The notes: a model not told the origin generated them from the letters alone. Shown: positions 7,905 through 16,453, numbered from the stretch's first letter. The stretch: 64,000 bases of DNA from Streptomyces griseoruber (GCF_001514205.1 NZ_KQ948772.1:190795-254794), one strand, 5' to 3'. Translations and numbers: made by a program.

Positions 7905-8006
7905 CTCACCCTCCCCGTCCAAGGCTCCACACACCTTCCGTCCTCTCCGACGTCCCGGGCGCGCCGCCGGTTCCGCCGGCGGGCCGTCGACGCCGAGCAC
8001 GACGAA

Positions 8007-8030
8007 GCCCCGGTGAGTGCTCACCGGGGC
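8007..8030 (-). terminator. Hairpin terminator after the transporter operon
   Basis: GCCCCGGTGAG at 8007-8017, loop TG, and the exact complement at 8020-8030. It lies 29 bp past the stop of the isomerase-like gene, at the end of the minus-strand transporter operon. Confidence 0.75.
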
Positions 8031-8058
8031 ATCCGACGCATACGTCCCTTCCGTTCCC

Positions 8059-8961
8059 TCACGCCCCGCAGGAGCGCAGGAACTGCCGGGTGCGGACCGC
8101 GATCGGCAGGGGTCTGTCCGGCTCGCAGGGGTACATGTCCTGCTCGACGATCGCGAACAGCTCGACACCGAGCTTCTGGGCCGCGACCAGCACCGGCTCC
8201 AACTCCGGCACTCCGCCGGGCGGTTCGCACATCACTCCGCGCTGCACCGCCGGGCCGAACGGCACCTCGTCGCGGACCACCGCGGCCAGGATCTCCGGGT
8301 CGACCTGCTTGAGGTGCAGATAGCCGATGCGCTCGCCGTAGGTCTCGATCAGCCTGACGCTGTCGCCGCCGCAGTAGGCGTAGTGACCGGTGTCCAGGCA
8401 GAGGTTGACCAGCTCGCCGTCGGTGGAGTCCAGGAAGCGCTCGACGTGGTCCTCGGTGTCGATGTGGGTGTCGGCGTGCGGATGGACGACGATGTCGAGA
8501 CCGTACGTCTCCTTGACCTCGTGGCCCAGCCGTTCCATGCCCTTGGTGAGGTGGGCCCACTGCCCGGCCGTCAGCTCCGGCGGCTCCAGGATCTCCGCGG
8601 TCTTGTCGTCGCGCCAGAAGGACGGGATGACGACCAGATGCCCGGCACCCATGGCCTGGGTGAGCGCGGCCACCTGGCTGACGTGCTCCCAGGTGGACTC
8701 CCAGACGGACGGGCCACGGTGCAGCCCGGTGAAGACCGTGCCGGCCGAGACCTTCAGGTTCCGCCGGGCCACCTCGTCGGTGAGCCGGGCCGGGTCGGTG
8801 GGCAGATAGCCGTACGGGCCGAGTTCGATCCAGGAGTAGCCCGCCTCGGCGACCTCGTCCAGGAACCGTTCCCACGGCACCTGCTGAGGGTCGTCGGGGA
8901 ACCACACGCCCCAGGAGTCGGGGGCGGAGCCGACGCGGATGCGGTCCAGGGTCGCGGCCAT
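8059..8961 (-). CDS. TIM-barrel sugar isomerase/epimerase (IolE/inosose dehydratase-like)
   Basis: A 300-residue xylose-isomerase-like TIM barrel. Near the start is VGSAPDSWGVWFPDDPQQVP, closely matching IolE-type inosose dehydratases. Metal-site strands are visible as YSWIELGPYGY, IVVHPHADTHIDTEDHVE, NLCLDTGHYAYCGGD and IGYLHLKQVDP, and the final Glu in FAIVEQDMYP. It would dehydrate scyllo-inosose or isomerise a related keto-sugar in the cytoplasm. It starts 2 bp after the ATPase stop, so it is the last gene of the transporter operon, which links uptake to catabolism. Substrate specificity is inferred. Confidence 0.85.
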   Translation of the reverse strand: MAATLDRIRVGSAPDSWGVWFPDDPQQVPWERFLDEVAEAGYSWIELGPYGYLPTDPARLTDEVARRNLKVSAGTVFTGLHRGPSVWESTWEHVSQVAALTQAMGAGHLVVIPSFWRDDKTAEILEPPELTAGQWAHLTKGMERLGHEVKETYGLDIVVHPHADTHIDTEDHVERFLDSTDGELVNLCLDTGHYAYCGGDSVRLIETYGERIGYLHLKQVDPEILAAVVRDEVPFGPAVQRGVMCEPPGGVPELEPVLVAAQKLGVELFAIVEQDMYPCEPDRPLPIAVRTRQFLRSCGA

Positions 8962-8962
8962 C

Positions 8963-9880
8963 TCAGGACTTCCCCTCGCCGCCGCCCGCCACGGGGGCGG
9001 TGAGGTCCGCCTCTTCGGGCAGTTCCTCCACGTCGACACCGCGGACCTGGGACAACTCGTGCTTGAGGGCCGCGAGTTCGGCTCCGCCGGCCATGTGGTT
9101 GGTCAGCTCCTCGAGGCTGACCTCGCTGCGGTCGGCGGAGAGTTCCAGGGTGCCCAGGCGCAGGACGCTGAAGTGGTCGCCGACCATGTAGGCGTGGTGC
9201 GGGTTGTGGGTGATGAAGATGACGCCGAGACCGCGGTCGCGGGCGGCGGCGATGTACTTCAGCACCACGCCGGACTGCTTGACGCCGAGGGCGGCGGTGG
9301 GCTCGTCCAGGATCAGCACGCGGGCGCCGAAGTAGACGGCGCGGGCGATCGCCACGCACTGGCGCTGGCCGCCGGACAGGGTGCCGATGGGCTGTTCCAG
9401 GTCGTCGAGGACGATGCCCATGTTGCGCAGTTCCTCGTCGGCGGTCTTCTTCATCTTCTCGATGTCGAGGCGGCGCAGGGGCCCGCTGCCCCTGGTCATC
9501 TCGGAGCCGAGGAAGAAGTTGCGCCAGACCGGCATCAGGGGAACGGTCGCCAGGTCCTGGTAGACGGTGGCGATGCCCTTGTCCAGCGCCTCGCGCGGGG
9601 TGGAGAACCGCACCGGCTGCCCGTCGACGAGGAACTCGCCCTCGGTGTGCTGGTGCAGCCCGGAGACGATCTTGATGAGGGTGGACTTGCCGGCGCCGTT
9701 GTCGCCGAGGACACAGGTCACCTTGCCGGGGTACACCGCGAGGTCGACGCCGTGCAGCGCGCGGATGTTGCCGTAGGACTTGCCGGCATTGCGCAGTTCG
9801 ACGATCGCGCCGTCCGCCTGGTCGGCGGCCGTGTCCGCGATGACGGCTCCGTGGGTGCCGGTTCCGTTGGTGGAAGTCAT
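8963..9880 (-). CDS. CUT2-type sugar ABC transporter, single-domain ATPase
   Basis: A 305-residue ATPase with Walker A GDNGAGKSTLIK, Q-loop, ABC signature LSGGQRQCVAIARA, Walker B VLILDEPTAAL and switch His in IFITHNPHHAYMV. Most CUT2 (ribose/inositol-type) ATPases carry two ABC cassettes. This one has a single cassette plus a divergent 40-residue tail, as in the FrcA-type subset. It lies between the permease gene (5 bp gap) and the isomerase gene (1-bp gap). It energises import of the sugar captured by the lipoprotein encoded upstream. Confidence 0.92.
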   Translation of the reverse strand: MTSTNGTGTHGAVIADTAADQADGAIVELRNAGKSYGNIRALHGVDLAVYPGKVTCVLGDNGAGKSTLIKIVSGLHQHTEGEFLVDGQPVRFSTPREALDKGIATVYQDLATVPLMPVWRNFFLGSEMTRGSGPLRRLDIEKMKKTADEELRNMGIVLDDLEQPIGTLSGGQRQCVAIARAVYFGARVLILDEPTAALGVKQSGVVLKYIAAARDRGLGVIFITHNPHHAYMVGDHFSVLRLGTLELSADRSEVSLEELTNHMAGGAELAALKHELSQVRGVDVEELPEEADLTAPVAGGGEGKS

Positions 9881-9885
9881 GGGGG

Positions 9886-10962
9886 TCACCTCCGGGTCGC
9901 CGTGCGGCTGACCCACAGATTGATCAGGACGGCGCCGAGGAGCATCACGCCGAGGAATGCCTTGAACCAGTCGGGGTTCCAGCCGGCGTAGACGATGCCC
10001 TGCTGCACCATGCCGAACATGAAGGCGCCGAAGACCGGCCCGATCGCGGAGCCGGCGCCGCCGGTGAGCAGACAGCCGCCGATGACGGCCGCGGAGATGT
10101 AGATCAGCTCCTGGCCCACGCCCTCGCCGGACTGCACGGTGTTGAAGGTGAACAGCTGGTGCATGCCGATGAACCAGGCACCGAAGCCGACCAGCATGAA
10201 CAGGGAGATCTTGGTGAAGTTCACGGGCACGCCGACCGCCCGTGCGGACTCCTTGTTGCCGCCGACCGCGAAGATCCAGTTGCCGTACCGGGTGCGCAGC
10301 AGGACCCAGGTGGCGAGGGCGGCGAAGGCCAGCCAGTAGAAGATGGTGATCTTCACTTCGACACCGCCGATGTCGAAGGACGAGGCGAAGATCTTCTTCG
10401 CCTGGTCGAAGCCGTCCATGTCGCTGATGTCGTCGGTGGCCACGTTGGTGGTGACCAGCTTGGTCACCGCGAGGTTGACGCCCTGGAGGATCAGGAAGGT
10501 GCCCAGGGTGATGAGGAAGCTGGGCAGGCCGGTCTTCATCACCATCCAGCCGTTGAAGAAGCCGATGGCGAGGGAGACCGCGAGCGCGACGACCACACCG
10601 ACCCACACGTTCATGCTCAGCTGGTAGGCGAGCATGCTCGCGGTGAGCGCCGAGGTGATCACGGCGACACCGGCGGACAGGTCGAACTCGCCGCCGATCA
10701 TCAGCAGGGCCACGGGCAGTGCCATGATCCCGATGGTGGACGACTGGTAGAGGATGTTGGCCATCGAGCCGGCCTCGCGCACCGGCGGGGCCGTGATGAG
10801 GAAGAACACGTACACCGCGACCGCGCCGAGGAAGACACCGACCTCGGGCCGGGCCAGCAGGCGGATGGCCAGCGGGCGTTGAGCGGTCCGGCCGTCGGTC
10901 TCCTTCGGGCCGGAGGCCGGCGGTGTGGTCACCGCCGGCTCAGCCTTCTGGGTCATGCTCAT
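9886..10962 (-). CDS. CUT2-type sugar ABC transporter permease
   Basis: A 358-residue RbsC/FrcB-like permease with about ten hydrophobic segments, including VGVFLGAVAVYVFFLI, the conserved ALPVALLMIGGEFDLSAGV (the EFDLS segment marks the family) and GLPSFLITLGTFLILQGV. The first 35 residues are hydrophilic. ATG at 10962 overlaps the binding-protein stop (TGATG), giving translational coupling. It forms the membrane channel for the adjacent ATPase and lipoprotein. Confidence 0.92.
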   Translation of the reverse strand: MSMTQKAEPAVTTPPASGPKETDGRTAQRPLAIRLLARPEVGVFLGAVAVYVFFLITAPPVREAGSMANILYQSSTIGIMALPVALLMIGGEFDLSAGVAVITSALTASMLAYQLSMNVWVGVVVALAVSLAIGFFNGWMVMKTGLPSFLITLGTFLILQGVNLAVTKLVTTNVATDDISDMDGFDQAKKIFASSFDIGGVEVKITIFYWLAFAALATWVLLRTRYGNWIFAVGGNKESARAVGVPVNFTKISLFMLVGFGAWFIGMHQLFTFNTVQSGEGVGQELIYISAAVIGGCLLTGGAGSAIGPVFGAFMFGMVQQGIVYAGWNPDWFKAFLGVMLLGAVLINLWVSRTATRR

Positions 10963-11978
10963 CACCGAGTGCCCTTCGCGGCGAACGCGGCGACCTTGTC
11001 GACGTTGGTCTTGTCGACGAAGGCCGGACCGGTCAGCACCGGAGCCTCGCCGCCGCCCATGTAGTTGCCGTTGTTCTTGTAGAGCCACAGCGAGTCGATC
11101 GCCAGGTAGCCCTGGAGGTAGGGCTGCTGGTCGACGGCGAACTGGATGGTGCCCTTGCTGATGGCTCCGGTCAGGTCCTTGTTCAGGTCGAAGGTGGCGA
11201 TCTTCGCCTTGGAGCCGGCGTCGGACGCGGACTGGACGGCGGTCAGGGCGAACGGGGCGCCGAGCGTGACGACGTAGTCGATGGACTTGTCCTGGGTGAG
11301 CTTGGCGGTGATCGTGGACTTCACGGACGGCATGTCGGTGCCGTTGACGTTCAGGACCTCGGTGGTGCCCGAGAAGGTCTTCTTCACACCGTCGCACCGC
11401 TGGGTCAGGCCGATGTTGCCCTGCTCCTGGATGACACAGACGGCCTTCTTGGCGCCTTCCTCGTTGAGCCGCTTGCCGAGCGCCTCACCGGCCACGGTCT
11501 CGTCCTGGCCGAAGAACTCCATCAGACCGAGCTTCTGCCACTCGCTCACACCGGAGTTGAGACCGACGACGGGTATGTTCGCGGCCTTCGCCTTGGCGAC
11601 GACGTCCTTGAGAGCGTCGGGCTTGGCGAGGGTGATGGCGATGCCGTCGACCTTCTGGTCGATGGCGTTCTGGACCAGGTTGGACTGGTTGCCCGCGTTC
11701 GGGTCCGCGGAGTAGATCAGCTTGACGTTGTCCTTGGCCGCCGCGGCCTCGGCGCCCTTGCGGACGATGTCCCAGAAGGTGTCGCCGGGCGACTGGTGCG
11801 TCACCAGCGCCACCGTCATCTGCGGAGTGCTCGCCTTGCCCGCCGAGGCGCCGTCCGCGCTCTCCTCGGCCTTCTTGCCACCGGAGCTGCTGGAGCAGCC
11901 AGCCAGGGTCAGGGCCACTGCCGCGGCCATGGCCACGACCGGGGCGATTCTGCGGGGACGGGGCGAAGAGCTGTCCAT
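10962..11978 (-). CDS. Sugar ABC transporter substrate-binding lipoprotein
   Basis: A 338-residue exported binding protein. It has a signal peptide with positively charged RPRRIA, a hydrophobic core and the lipobox LAGC at about 24-27, so it is anchored outside the membrane. The mature part is a periplasmic-binding-protein-like domain of the ribose/inositol class, with MTVALVTHQSPGDTFWDIVR, GIAITLAKPDALKDVV and VVGLNSGVSEW segments. It is the first gene of the operon and lies opposite the UTRA regulator. The ligand is unknown; the IolG- and IolE-like neighbours suggest inositol or a related cyclitol. Confidence 0.92.
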   Translation of the reverse strand: MDSSSPRPRRIAPVVAMAAAVALTLAGCSSSSGGKKAEESADGASAGKASTPQMTVALVTHQSPGDTFWDIVRKGAEAAAAKDNVKLIYSADPNAGNQSNLVQNAIDQKVDGIAITLAKPDALKDVVAKAKAANIPVVGLNSGVSEWQKLGLMEFFGQDETVAGEALGKRLNEEGAKKAVCVIQEQGNIGLTQRCDGVKKTFSGTTEVLNVNGTDMPSVKSTITAKLTQDKSIDYVVTLGAPFALTAVQSASDAGSKAKIATFDLNKDLTGAISKGTIQFAVDQQPYLQGYLAIDSLWLYKNNGNYMGGGEAPVLTGPAFVDKTNVDKVAAFAAKGTR

Positions 11979-12140
11979 CTTTCCTGCACCTCACTGTGCG
12001 ACGGGAGAACGACCGGGAAAGGGAGAGGGATCTCTGGGATCAGGGCCCGCTACTGCTCAGGGTGGGGCCATGGAGCCGGGTCCGCGACTGTTCGATTTCC
12101 GTTCGGTGTATGGACTCGGCCCGTGCACTGCTGGGACGGG

Positions 12141-12169
12141 ATCCAATCCCCTGTCAGGCCCGCTGTCAA
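12141..12169 (-). promoter_or_regulatory. Promoter of the transporter operon
   Basis: On the minus strand TTGACA (12164-12169), a 17-bp spacer, and TTGGAT (12141-12146) form a sigma70-like promoter. It lies about 165 bp upstream of the lipoprotein start, leaving a long 5-prime leader. The -35 sits in the left arm of the CTGTCAAT/ATTGACAG inverted repeat described in the findings. Confidence 0.5.
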
Positions 12170-12221
12170 TACTTTGTTAAGACATCATCTCAGGATCAGG
12201 TCCGAATGTAAGAACAAACCA

Positions 12222-12251
12222 TTGACAGCAGGGGTCACCGGGACCTACACC
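12222..12251 (+). promoter_or_regulatory. Promoter candidate for the leader ORF and UTRA regulator
   Basis: A consensus -35 TTGACA at 12222-12227 is followed after 18 bp by TACACC (12246-12251), a weak -10. It mirrors the opposite promoter: both -35 boxes sit in the arms of the CTGTCAAT (12163-12170) / ATTGACAG (12221-12228) inverted repeat. The intervening 50 bp are AT-rich for the genome. Confidence 0.4.
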
Positions 12252-12292
12252 TGGGAGACGCCAGGCCCCGACCACCCTGAGGAGTGTCCCGT

Positions 12293-12400
12293 ATGGCCGA
12301 TCAGGCCTCACCCCCGGGCCCGATCTTCGCCGCGGGTCCCGCCGGTACGGGCGCCGGCACGGACGATCCGCCGCGCGGCCGACACAGGAGGTGCCCTTGA
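12293..12400 (+). CDS. Possible 35-residue leader peptide coupled to the regulator
   Basis: An ATG at 12293 preceded by GAGGAG opens a 35-codon frame reading MADQASPPGPIFAAGPAG and ending RGRHRRCP. Its TGA overlaps the ATG of the UTRA regulator as TGATG, the classical translational-coupling arrangement. The peptide is Pro/Gly-rich with an Arg-rich end and matches no family I know. Both the ribosome site and the overlap are real in the sequence, but so short a frame could be fortuitous in GC-rich DNA. Confidence 0.35.
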   Translation: MADQASPPGPIFAAGPAGTGAGTDDPPRGRHRRCP

Positions 12401-13185
12401 TGGCGAAGACCGGTGAACGTACCCGCGCGGTGAGCGGTTCGGCCCTGGACGGGCTGCCCTTCGCGCTCGACCGGTCCAGCCCGGTGCCGCTCTACTACCA
12501 GCTGGCCCAGCAACTGGAGTCGGCGATCGAGCACGGCGCGCTCGCCCCGGGCAACCTCCTGGGCAACGAGATCGACCTGTCGACCCGGCTCGGCCTGTCC
12601 CGCCCCACGGTCCGCCAGGCGATCCAGTCCCTGGTCGACAAGGGGCTGCTGGTGCGCCGTCGGGGGGTCGGCACGCAGGTCGTGCACAGCCAGGTCAAGC
12701 GGCCGCTGGAGCTCAGCAGCCTCTACGACGACCTGGAGGCGGCCGGACAGGGACCCACCACGCACGTCCTGCGCAACGAACGCGTCCCCGCGGGCCCCGA
12801 TGTGGCGGCCGCCCTCGGGATCGCGGAGGGCGCCGAGGTCACCCGGCTGGAGCGGTTGCGCTCGGCGCACGGCGAGCCGGTGGCGTCCCTGTGCAACTAC
12901 CTGCCGCCGGCCCTGTTCGACCTGGACACGGAGCGGCTGGAGGCGACCGGTCTGTACCACCTGATGCGTGCGACGGGCATCACCCTGCACAGCGCCCGGC
13001 AGACCGTCGGCGCCCGCGCGGCCACCGCCGAGGAGGCCGGACGGCTCGGCGAGGAGGAGGGCGCGGCCCTGCTGACCATGCAGCGCACGGCGTACGACGA
13101 CACCGGCCGGCCGGTCGAGTACGGGACGCACATCTATCGCGCGTCCCGGTACGCGTTCGACTTCCAGTTGCTGGTCCGGGGCTGA
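12400..13185 (+). CDS. GntR-family (HutC/UTRA) transcriptional regulator
   Basis: A 261-residue regulator. The winged HTH spans about residues 25-95 (PLYYQLAQQLESAIEHGALA, then RLGLSRPTVRQAIQSLVDKG). A UTRA ligand-binding domain follows (VTRLERLRSAHGEPVASLCN, then YDDTGRPVEYGTHIYRASRY). UTRA domains sense sugars or small acids. GGAGG upstream and the overlapping TGATG support the ATG at 12400 over the GTG at 12391. It is divergent from the transporter operon and is its most likely regulator. Confidence 0.9.
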   Translation: MAKTGERTRAVSGSALDGLPFALDRSSPVPLYYQLAQQLESAIEHGALAPGNLLGNEIDLSTRLGLSRPTVRQAIQSLVDKGLLVRRRGVGTQVVHSQVKRPLELSSLYDDLEAAGQGPTTHVLRNERVPAGPDVAAALGIAEGAEVTRLERLRSAHGEPVASLCNYLPPALFDLDTERLEATGLYHLMRATGITLHSARQTVGARAATAEEAGRLGEEEGAALLTMQRTAYDDTGRPVEYGTHIYRASRYAFDFQLLVRG

Positions 13186-13200
13186 GGGAGCGGCCGCGGC

Positions 13201-13962
13201 CTACCTCGGGGCCATCCGCAGGGCTCCGTCCATGCGGATGGTCTCGCCGTTGAGGTAGTCGTGGTCGATGATCGACAGGGCGAGCTGGGCGTACTCCTCG
13301 GGCCGCGCGAGCCGCTGCGGGAAGGGCACCCCGGCCGCGAGACCCGCCCGGAACTCCTCGGAGACGGTGGCCAGCATCGGCGTCTCCACGATGCCCGGGG
13401 CGATGGTGCACACCCGGATGCCGTACTGCGCCAGGTCACGGGCGGCGGGCAGGGTCAGGCCGACGACGCCTCCCTTGGACGAGGAGTAGGCGGCCTGGCC
13501 GATCTGGCCGTCGTACGCGGCGATCGACGCGGTGTTGACGATCACGCCGCGCTGGCCGTGCTCGTCGGCCTCGGTGGCGGCGATGGCCTCGGAGGCGAGC
13601 GCGAGGACGTTGAAGGTGCCGATCAGATTGACCTGGATCACCTTGGCGTACAGGGCGAGGTCGTGGACGCCCTTCCTGCCGAGGATCCGCGCGGACGGGC
13701 CGATACCGGCGCAGTTGACGACCGTACGCAGCGGGACCCCGGCGTCCGCCGCGGCGGCGACGGCGGCACGGACCTGCTCGGGGTCGGTGACGTCGGTCGG
13801 GACGTAGGTGACACCGTCGACCTCGGGGGCCCGGTCGACGCCGTCCTTGAGGTCGAGGGCGAACACCTGCGCGCCGCGCTCGGCGAGGGCCTTCGCGGTG
13901 GCCGCGCCGAGGCCGGAGGCACCGCCGGTGACGAGGGCGGCGGTGTGGGCGAGCTGCATCAT
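13201..13962 (-). CDS. SDR-family 3-hydroxyacyl-CoA dehydrogenase-like protein
   Basis: A 253-residue SDR with LVTGGASGLGAATAKAL (cofactor binding), VNCAGIGPS and the catalytic VNTASIAAYDGQIGQAAYSSSKGG, where Ser, Tyr and Lys are all in place. The overall pattern matches the HSD17B10-type 3-hydroxyacyl-CoA dehydrogenases of short and branched acyl-CoA oxidation. ATG at 13962 overlaps the stop of the acyl-CoA dehydrogenase (TGATG), with AAGGAG upstream. The pair would carry out two of the four beta-oxidation steps under the TetR regulator upstream. Confidence 0.88.
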   Translation of the reverse strand: MMQLAHTAALVTGGASGLGAATAKALAERGAQVFALDLKDGVDRAPEVDGVTYVPTDVTDPEQVRAAVAAAADAGVPLRTVVNCAGIGPSARILGRKGVHDLALYAKVIQVNLIGTFNVLALASEAIAATEADEHGQRGVIVNTASIAAYDGQIGQAAYSSSKGGVVGLTLPAARDLAQYGIRVCTIAPGIVETPMLATVSEEFRAGLAAGVPFPQRLARPEEYAQLALSIIDHDYLNGETIRMDGALRMAPR

Positions 13963-15140
13963 CACTCCTTGCCGAGGGCGGTGAGCACACCGCCGTCGTT
14001 ACGGTCCAGCGCACGGGAGATGATCATGCGCTGGATCTGGTTGGTTCCTTCGAAGATCTGCATGACCTTGGCCTCGCGCATATAGCGCTCGACCGGGAAG
14101 TCACGGGTGTACCCGTACCCCCCGAGGACCTGCACGGCGTCCGTGGTCACCTTCATGGCGTTGTCCGTGGCCACGAGTTTGGCGATCGACGCCTCGCGTG
14201 TGAAGGGCAGACCGAGGTCCTTCAGCCGCGCGGCGGACAGGGTGGTGGCCCGCGCCGACTCGATCGCGGCGCCCATGTCGGCCAGCACGAACGCCAGCCC
14301 CTGGTGCTCGATGATCGGCTTGCCGAAGGTCTCCCGCTCCCGGGCGTAGCGCACCGCGTGGTCGAGGGCGCCCTGGGCGAGTCCGCAGGCCACGGCGGCG
14401 ATGCCGAGCCGGCCGTGGTCGAGGGAGGCGAGCGCGATCTTCAGCCCCTGCCCCTCCTCCCCGATGAGCCGGCCGGCCGGCACCCGGACGTCGTCCAGCC
14501 GCATGGTGGCGGTGGCCGAACCGGTCAGCCCCATCTTGCGCTCCGGCGGGTCGGCGCTGAGCCCCGGGGCGTCCGCCGGGACGAGGAAGCAGGAGATGCC
14601 GTGGCTGCGGTCCTCGGAGGTACGGGCCATGACCGTGTAGAAGTCGGCGTGTCCGCCGTGCGTGGTCCATGCCTTGGCGCCGTTCAGCACATACGCGTCG
14701 CCGTCGCGCACGGCGCGGGTCAGCATGGCCGCCGGGTCGGAGCCGGCGTGCGGCTCGGACAGGCAGTACGCGCCGAGCAGTTCACCGCCGAGCATGTCCG
14801 GCAGCCATCTGCTCCGCTGCTCCGCGGTGCCGAAGCGGGCGAGCGGGAAGCAGGACAGGGCGTGCACGGAGATGCCCACGGCGACGCTCGACCAGACCGC
14901 GGCGACCTCCTCCAGCACCTGGAGGTAGACCTCGTACGGCTGTCCCGCCCCGCCGTCCTCCTCGGCGAACGGCAGACCGAGCAGGCCGCTGCGGCCGAGG
15001 GTGCGGAACGCGTCCCGGGGGAACGCCCCGTCCGCTTCCGCGTCGGCGACCCGGGGAGCGAGTTCCTTGGCGGCGAGGGTGCGCGTGAGCTGGACGAGCT
15101 CCACGGCCTCCTCGGTCGGCAGGGCGCGAGTGGCAGGCAT
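13962..15140 (-). CDS. Acyl-CoA dehydrogenase
   Basis: A 392-residue FAD-dependent acyl-CoA dehydrogenase. The N-terminal helical domain is followed by AYCLSEPHAGSDPAAMLTRA (FAD/substrate signature), AWTTHGGHADFYTV, the dimer segment ETFGKPIIEHQGLAFVLADM, and QVLGGYGYTRDFPVERYMRE. MQIFEGTNQIQR contains the catalytic Glu of short- and branched-chain enzymes. GGGGAGG precedes ATG 15140. It is cotranscribed with the downstream SDR. A large palindrome 19-66 bp upstream marks regulation by the adjacent TetR protein. Confidence 0.93.
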   Translation of the reverse strand: MPATRALPTEEAVELVQLTRTLAAKELAPRVADAEADGAFPRDAFRTLGRSGLLGLPFAEEDGGAGQPYEVYLQVLEEVAAVWSSVAVGISVHALSCFPLARFGTAEQRSRWLPDMLGGELLGAYCLSEPHAGSDPAAMLTRAVRDGDAYVLNGAKAWTTHGGHADFYTVMARTSEDRSHGISCFLVPADAPGLSADPPERKMGLTGSATATMRLDDVRVPAGRLIGEEGQGLKIALASLDHGRLGIAAVACGLAQGALDHAVRYARERETFGKPIIEHQGLAFVLADMGAAIESARATTLSAARLKDLGLPFTREASIAKLVATDNAMKVTTDAVQVLGGYGYTRDFPVERYMREAKVMQIFEGTNQIQRMIISRALDRNDGGVLTALGKE

Positions 15141-15158
15141 GGTGACCTCCCCGGTGTA

Positions 15159-15206
15159 GTACTGGAAATGATACTGGAGTGCGTACGAACGTATCATTCA
15201 CAGTAC
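15159..15206. promoter_or_regulatory. TetR-type operator upstream of the acyl-CoA dehydrogenase
   Basis: GTACTGGAAATGATAC (15159-15174) and GTATCATTCACAGTAC (15191-15206) are inverted repeats with two mismatches over 16 bp, separated by 16 bp. The element lies between the TetR gene and the acyl-CoA dehydrogenase start, so the TetR protein probably represses the pair in response to an acyl-CoA ligand (inferred). Confidence 0.7.
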
Positions 15207-15258
15207 GGCACCCGGGCATGCCGCAGCACCCGCTACAGATGTCGATCCGGTGTCGGGG

Positions 15259-15831
15259 TCAGGACGAGACGGCGTGCACGATCAGCGAGGCGAGCTGCTC
15301 GTAGGCCTCCGCGTCGGTCAGCCCGGTGCGCGCCTTCAGCTCGCCCTGCTGGATCTGGCGCATGGTCGCCGCGGCGACCTCGCCGACGAACGCGGTGTGC
15401 ACGTCCCGGAAGGCGCCGCCGGAGACGCCCTCGGCGATCAGCTGCCGCACCCGCTCCGCGGCCATCCGGGTGTTGGCCTCGTACACCTCGCGGGCGGGCG
15501 GGAAGTCCGCCACGTCGTCGAGGAAGCGGCGCGAGAGCGGACGCAGCTGTTCGGCCACGGTGGTGAGGTACACCCGGACCCGGTCCGAGGGGTCCACGGT
15601 CTGCGCCACCCGCTTCTCCACGGCCTCCGTCGCACCGCGGAAGTAGTGCTTGACCGCCTCGACGACCAGGCCCTGCTTGCTGCGGGCGAGCTGGTAGAGC
15701 GTGGTCTTCGAGCAGCGCAGCCGCTCGGCGAGGTCGTCGAGGGTGAGGGCGGAGAACCCCTCCGCCGTGAGCAGCGCGACGAGTCGTTCCAGCAGGTCGG
15801 CCTGTCGGGCGGTACGGCGGGTGGACGGCAT
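15259..15831 (-). CDS. TetR-family transcriptional regulator
   Basis: A 190-residue regulator. The N-terminal HTH (TLDDLAERLRCSKTTLYQLARSKQGLV) is followed by an all-helical ligand domain with no recognisable ligand signature. It is transcribed in the same direction as the acyl-CoA dehydrogenase and ends 118 bp upstream of it. The 48-bp operator lies between the two. It probably controls the beta-oxidation pair. Confidence 0.92.
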   Translation of the reverse strand: MPSTRRTARQADLLERLVALLTAEGFSALTLDDLAERLRCSKTTLYQLARSKQGLVVEAVKHYFRGATEAVEKRVAQTVDPSDRVRVYLTTVAEQLRPLSRRFLDDVADFPPAREVYEANTRMAAERVRQLIAEGVSGGAFRDVHTAFVGEVAAATMRQIQQGELKARTGLTDAEAYEQLASLIVHAVSS

Positions 15832-15867
15832 GATCCCAGGTTAGCCCCCTTTGTTACCGCCCGGTCA

Positions 15868-16100
15868 TCAGTGCACGGTGTCCAGCCGGTCCCGCTGGTC
15901 CTCGGTCAGTTCCAGGTCCATGGCGGCGAGGTTCTCCTCCAGTTGCGCCAGGGAGGACGCGCCGGCCAGCGGAACGATCGGCGGCTCGCCGCCCGACTGC
16001 CGGGCCAGGACGACCTGGTTCACGGTGGCACCGCTCTCGCGCGCGACCTCGCGCAGCACGGCGAGCCGGGCCGGGGTGCCCGGGTGGTGCGAGGGGAGTC
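15868..16100 (-). pseudogene. C-terminal remnant of an aldo/keto reductase
   Basis: The readable frame gives LREVARESGATVNQVVLARQ, then SGGEPPIVPLAGASSLAQLE and ELTEDQRDRLDTVH, the normal last 65-70 residues of an aldo/keto reductase. The sequence upstream (about 16100 and beyond) does not continue the family, so roughly the first three quarters, including the catalytic Asp-Tyr-Lys-His set, is missing. It sits beside a tRNA gene, a common site of rearrangement. The frame has a possible internal ATG but is very unlikely to make a functional enzyme. Confidence 0.75.
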
Positions 16101-16228
16101 TTCAGCTTGAAGTGCGCTTCAGCGCACGGCATGTGACGAATCCGGCCGACCTGGATCCGACGGAGCGCCCCCACCGTGGACAGCGCCTCCCGTCCACCGC
16201 GCCGGACTGGTGACAGGCGACGGCGAAA

Positions 16229-16257
16229 AGGCCGTACCGGAGCCTCCGATACGGCCT
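16229..16257 (-). terminator. Rho-independent terminator of tRNA-Pro
   Basis: AGGCCGTACCGGAG and CTCCGATACGGCCT form a 14-bp stem with one mismatch (wobble in RNA). On the minus strand it is followed by TTTTCG. It lies 22 bp downstream of the tRNA 3-prime end. Confidence 0.8.
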
Positions 16258-16278
16258 GTGACCTGCTGTTCCAGCAAG

Positions 16279-16352
<74 letters not shown>

Positions 16353-16453
16353 GTGCGCCGTCGTCGCGGAGTTCCGCGTGATCGCGCGAACAGCACTTTA
16401 CCCCACGACGGGCGGCGCGCCGAAGGGGACCGGGGCGCGGGACAATCGGGCGT

